A stretch of DNA of 52,676 nucleotides, from the NCBI GenBank assembly GCA_030065975.1, contig JASJCN010000002.1, forward strand, positions 1-52,676. The letters are read 5' to 3'. Positions 49,995 through 52,676 of the stretch are shown here, piece by piece. Every line of letters starts with the position of its first letter. Position 1 is the first letter of the stretch. This DNA is from Myxococcota bacterium. Its GTDB lineage: Bacteria > Myxococcota_A > UBA9160 > UBA6930. The position numbers and the translations under genes are program-made. The notes beneath the pieces were generated by a model. The model did no database searches, was not told the DNA's origin, and saw only the letters and a program-made list of their open reading frames with translations.

Positions 49995-50930
49995 CTAGGC
50001 CTTGCGGCGGCGTCCCATCATCAGGAGGCCGGCCACGCCGGCGGCGAGAAGGCCGAGCGTCGCGGGCTCGGCGATCACGGTGCCGGTCTGGGTGGCCACG
50101 ATCAGACCCGACAGGTTGCTGAGGGTCAGGTTCGTCAGCTGCACGTCGACGCTGTTCACGTTGAGCGCGCACGTCGAGGTTCCCGGGACCGTCGCGACGC
50201 AGCTGTTCACGGCGATGTTCGAGTTCGGCAGCGGCCCGATCGAGAGCGAGAGACCACCGGGGATCGGGATGTCCAGCTGGCTACCGGTCCCGAGCGCTCC
50301 GGGGCCCGTACGCGAGAGCCCGACCGCCAGGGCACCCGGAACGGACGCCGGGCCGATGACGATGTCGTTCGTCCCGAACGAGATGCCGAACGGGCCGGTC
50401 GCGTTGAAGTCCACCTGCGCGCCGAGCAGGAGGTCGACGGAGGTATCGACCGAGGCCCAGGGCCCCGATCCGGGGAGCGCCTCGACCGGTGTCGTAGGCG
50501 CGCTGAAGCCGGAACCGGCCACGCCGAGCGTGATGTTGTCCACGCCGATCGTCAGGTCGAAGTTGACCGGGATGAAGCCGAAGAGATCCAGAGTGGCGCT
50601 GCCGTTCGCGGAGCCGGGGCTCGGCACGTTGATGTTGACGTCGCCCGCTCCGGCATCCAGGGAGCCACTCCAAGGCGTGCCCCAATCGACGCTGATGGTG
50701 CCGTCGGGGTTCGAGGAGAGCGAGCCTGCGGCGTTCGCGGAGCCGCTGACGCTTCCCAGGTTCGTGTTGACGGTAATCCCCAGGGACCCCGACACGTCAC
50801 CGGCCAGGCTCGACGGCCCGCTCTGGATCGTGTGGGTGACCGGAACGGCCGCGGCCGGCAAGGCCAGCAAGACAATTGCAGCAATCGCAGCCAGGGCGCC
50901 GATCGCAGTTCCACGTACCAACATGCGCAT
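49995..50930 (-). CDS. PEP-CTERM sorting-domain exported protein
   Basis: A 311-residue exported protein. The signal peptide is AIGALAAIAAIVLLALPAAA; the mature part is Gly/Ser/Asn-rich and beta-like (SGPSSLAGDVSGSLGITVNT, SIGPLPNSNIAVNSCVATVP), with only two cysteines near the end; the C-terminus is the exosortase tail, EPATL motif plus hydrophobic stretch (GLLAAGVAGLLMMG) plus RRRKA. PEP-CTERM proteins are cleaved by an exosortase encoded elsewhere and attached or released at the surface, often with exopolysaccharide. ATG 50930 has GGAGGAAGAGG directly upstream. A sigma-54 promoter lies at 51072-51057 and a terminator follows, so it is monocistronic. Confidence 0.93.
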   Translation of the reverse strand: MRMLVRGTAIGALAAIAAIVLLALPAAAVPVTHTIQSGPSSLAGDVSGSLGITVNTNLGSVSGSANAAGSLSSNPDGTISVDWGTPWSGSLDAGAGDVNINVPSPGSANGSATLDLFGFIPVNFDLTIGVDNITLGVAGSGFSAPTTPVEALPGSGPWASVDTSVDLLLGAQVDFNATGPFGISFGTNDIVIGPASVPGALAVGLSRTGPGALGTGSQLDIPIPGGLSLSIGPLPNSNIAVNSCVATVPGTSTCALNVNSVDVQLTNLTLSNLSGLIVATQTGTVIAEPATLGLLAAGVAGLLMMGRRRKA

Positions 50931-51233
50931 CCTCTTCCTCCAGCCACACCGAGGTCGGTCCGGTCCGGACCCGGCCTCTGCGTAGAATCAGAGCCAGCTG
51001 GGATGCGTTGGTGCGCCAGGCGCCGCCAAGACATCCCCTTCCCAACCGCCAGGAGCTGCAAGCCAGGTGCCACTCGCTGGCTCCGTGACCAAACCGAGTC
51101 TTTCCGGGCACTTGCGCCTTTTGCCACAGTCCCGGAGAGGGCTCCATGAGAACGCCCCTTCCGCCCGGTGGGAAAGTTGTTTCCGCCCGTTCTCCGTCGG
51201 TACTCCGGGGGACGCTGTGGCAGAGTCCCTGCG
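50931..51233. other. 303-bp divergent region between the PEP-CTERM gene and a membrane-protein gene
   Basis: The minus half holds the sigma-54-type promoter at 51072-51057 and a ~115-nt leader for the PEP-CTERM gene. On the plus side, TTGTTT near 51178 and TACTCC near 51202 are a weak -35/-10 pair with 18-bp spacing for the gene at 51234. No reading frame here is convincing. Confidence 0.55.
51057..51072 (-). promoter_or_regulatory. Sigma-54 (RpoN) promoter of the PEP-CTERM gene
   Basis: The minus strand reads TGGCACCTGGCTTGCA: a consensus TGGCAC (-24 element), a 5-bp spacer and TTGCA (-12 element), with GG and GC exactly 12 bp apart. Sigma-54 control of PEP-CTERM genes with the PrsK/PrsR system is known in other bacteria. 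It predicts a start near 51045 and a ~115-nt leader. Confidence 0.8.
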
Positions 51234-52676
51234 ATGAGCAGCCACGGGGACCAGCCGGGCCGAGGGGACGCGCGACGGGGCTGGCTCGCTCCCGTCGGCC
51301 TGCTCTTTCTGGCGTTCACGGCCGCCACCCTGCTGGCTCCCGCGGGCAACCCGCTCGAGCCTCCTGCCGGCCTCGCGGACCGGCTGTTCCCGGGCGTCTC
51401 CCCGGCCTTTGCCGCAGCCCGGCTCACCTGCCTCGCGCTGGGAATCGGTTGGCTCCTGGCCCTCGGAGGAGCCGGGGCGCGGCGCTGGTCCGATCCGGCC
51501 CCACGTTCGCCGGCCGCCCCTGCACCGCCTCCATCCCCGGAAGGCGCCTCGCGGGCGCGGCTCGCCCTCGCGGCCGGCCTGGCCGTGGGCTCGGCCCTGG
51601 CCTGGGGCCTGCGGGCGGGGTTCGGGCCTCCGCTGCAGCTCGCATGGCTCACGAGCCTGCTGCTCCCGGCGCTCGCCCTGTCGCGGTGGAGGCGGCCCGG
51701 CATCGGCAGAGCCGAGCTCGGGGTGCTGGTCGTGACCCTCGCCTGGATGGGCATCGCCGTGGCCGCCAAGGGTGGCGACCTGCGCCCGGCCACCCTCGTC
51801 GATCTCTGGCAGAGCTTCGAGTGGATGCAGACGGCCGGTGCCACCGGCGCGAATCCGCTGCTCGAGTCGGGCCAGCCGGGGATCGGCAACGTCTACATGC
51901 TGCTGATCGGCCACCCATGGCTGTACGACGGGGGGCCCGACGACTTCCGGCGGCTCCAGTGGGTGCACGGGCTCTGGCTCTGCCTGTCCGGCATCGGAGT
52001 GGTCTGCCTGCTCCGCGAGACCCTCCCCGGACGGGCTCCGACCGTCGCCCTGGCGACGTTCCTGTTCTCGCCCTTCGTGCTCGCGCTGGCGCTCAGCCCG
52101 TCGCCCTTCGGGATCTTCATGGCGCTCGGCTCCGGCGCGCTCGCGCTGGTGGCCCGCTACCGGAACCGAGGCTCCCCGGCCGCCCTGGTGGGAGCGGCCA
52201 GCCTGCTCGGGCTCGGCATGATGTCGGCCTACCTGTGGCCGTGGGTGCTCGCGGCGGGCGCCGTCGGCGCGATCGCCTGGCTGCGCCGCACACCGAGATC
52301 CCTGGGAGTCGCCGCCGTCGCCCTGCTCGTGTTCGGAGCCGCGGCGCTCGCTTCGCTGCCGTCCCTTCGAACCGTGGACGAGATGCCGCAGCGCTACGGC
52401 GAGCGCGCGGGCCCTTGGACCACGCTCGAGGCGCTCCTGCTCGGGCAGCGACCCGCCGACTTCGAGGACCCCGAGAACGTCTGGACGGCCGACCCGGCAG
52501 ACCGTGCGAGCCGCGCCACGGGCGTCGCCCTGGGTGCCGCGCTCTCGCCCTTCGCCGCGCCCCGCACGCCGATTCGCCTGTGGCTCGACGCGCTCTTCGA
52601 CCCCGTCTCCACCTGGCTGGCCGCGCTCGGCCTGGGCGCCGCCCTCCTCGCCGTCCGCCGCTCGCGCGAAGCCCGG
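51234..52676 (+). CDS. Large polytopic membrane protein, 3' end outside window
   Basis: The 481 codons from ATG 51234 to the window edge are open and encode a strongly hydrophobic protein: a basic cytosolic N-terminus (GDQPGRGDARRGWLAPVGLL), then at least ten membrane segments (TAATLLAPAG, ALGIGWLLALGG, LGVLVVTLAWMGIAVAAKGG, VVCLLRETLP and so on). A possible outside loop is SFEWMQTAGATGANPLLESG followed by IGNVYMLLIGHPWLYDGGPD. It has the look of the membrane protein at 47.9-49.9 kb, perhaps GT-C-like, but no clear motif identity. No strong ribosome site precedes the ATG. The stop codon is not in the window, so length is unknown. Confidence 0.75.
   Translation, partial: MSSHGDQPGRGDARRGWLAPVGLLFLAFTAATLLAPAGNPLEPPAGLADRLFPGVSPAFAAARLTCLALGIGWLLALGGAGARRWSDPAPRSPAAPAPPPSPEGASRARLALAAGLAVGSALAWGLRAGFGPPLQLAWLTSLLLPALALSRWRRPGIGRAELGVLVVTLAWMGIAVAAKGGDLRPATLVDLWQSFEWMQTAGATGANPLLESGQPGIGNVYMLLIGHPWLYDGGPDDFRRLQWVHGLWLCLSGIGVVCLLRETLPGRAPTVALATFLFSPFVLALALSPSPFGIFMALGSGALALVARYRNRGSPAALVGAASLLGLGMMSAYLWPWVLAAGAVGAIAWLRRTPRSLGVAAVALLVFGAAALASLPSLRTVDEMPQRYGERAGPWTTLEALLLGQRPADFEDPENVWTADPADRASRATGVALGAALSPFAAPRTPIRLWLDALFDPVSTWLAALGLGAALLAVRRSREAR

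Overview
The window is a 52.7-kb stretch of very GC-rich chromosomal DNA from a Gram-negative bacterium. Three things point to a deltaproteobacterial or Myxococcota-like lineage: a PEP-CTERM exported protein, a long FG-GAP/UnbV surface protein with CNDGxDNDGDG-type Cys/Asp repeats and an Arg-rich C-terminal sorting tail, and a Ser/Thr kinase fused to a cyclic-nucleotide-binding domain. The exact taxon cannot be fixed from sequence reading alone. Coding density is very high. Same-strand neighbours often overlap by ATGA or GTGA, and several convergent pairs overlap through a shared CTAG. I see no tRNA, rRNA, CRISPR array, IS element or phage gene.

Layout. 1-10.7 kb is mostly minus strand: partial purC, then (plus strand) the kinase, a run of MFS exporter, LLM flavin oxidoreductase, M18 aminopeptidase, UDP-glucose pyrophosphorylase and lysA, then a GST-like protein with an epoxide-hydrolase-like enzyme. 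10.8-13.1 kb holds an SDR and an FAD-linked oxidase. 13.3-24.5 kb is a surface or glycan-modification district: FG-GAP/UnbV protein, two GT2 glycosyltransferases with C-terminal membrane helices, a polytopic His-motif protein, a hexapeptide acyltransferase, a DegT aminotransferase, an Asp/Asn beta-hydroxylase, a metallo-beta-lactamase-fold enzyme, a GNAT-like protein and a 2OG-Fe(II) oxygenase. 24.5-32.1 kb carries a secreted gluzincin, a long intergenic region with a 17-bp inverted repeat, a coiled-coil protein with a predicted PD-(D/E)XK nuclease core, an alcohol dehydrogenase, a PlsC-type acyltransferase, a DUF2889-like protein, an ACT-like protein and a secreted basic protein.

32.2-42.7 kb is a complete nitrogen-scavenging locus: allophanate hydrolase, urea/guanidine carboxylase, both urea-amidolyase-associated (carboxyguanidine deiminase-type) proteins, a NikR-fold regulator that has lost most nickel ligands, and a NitT/TauT-type ABC transporter split around a divergent control region. 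From family knowledge the pathway would be guanidine (or urea) uptake, ATP-dependent carboxylation, deimination and hydrolysis to ammonia and CO2. 42.7-46.7 kb has a GST, an AlkA-like glycosylase, an alpha/beta hydrolase and a sigma-70-family factor. 46.7-52.7 kb has exported and polytopic membrane proteins around a PEP-CTERM gene preceded by a textbook sigma-54 promoter.

Points to follow up: a TANNNT hexamer 6-9 bp before many start codons that lack a Shine-Dalgarno sequence, suggesting widespread leaderless transcription; the altered NikR-like regulator and a cluster of four GATTC/GAATC half-sites in the control region it could act on; the coiled-coil/nuclease protein with three EFSLD repeats; and apparent CTAG avoidance inside genes.
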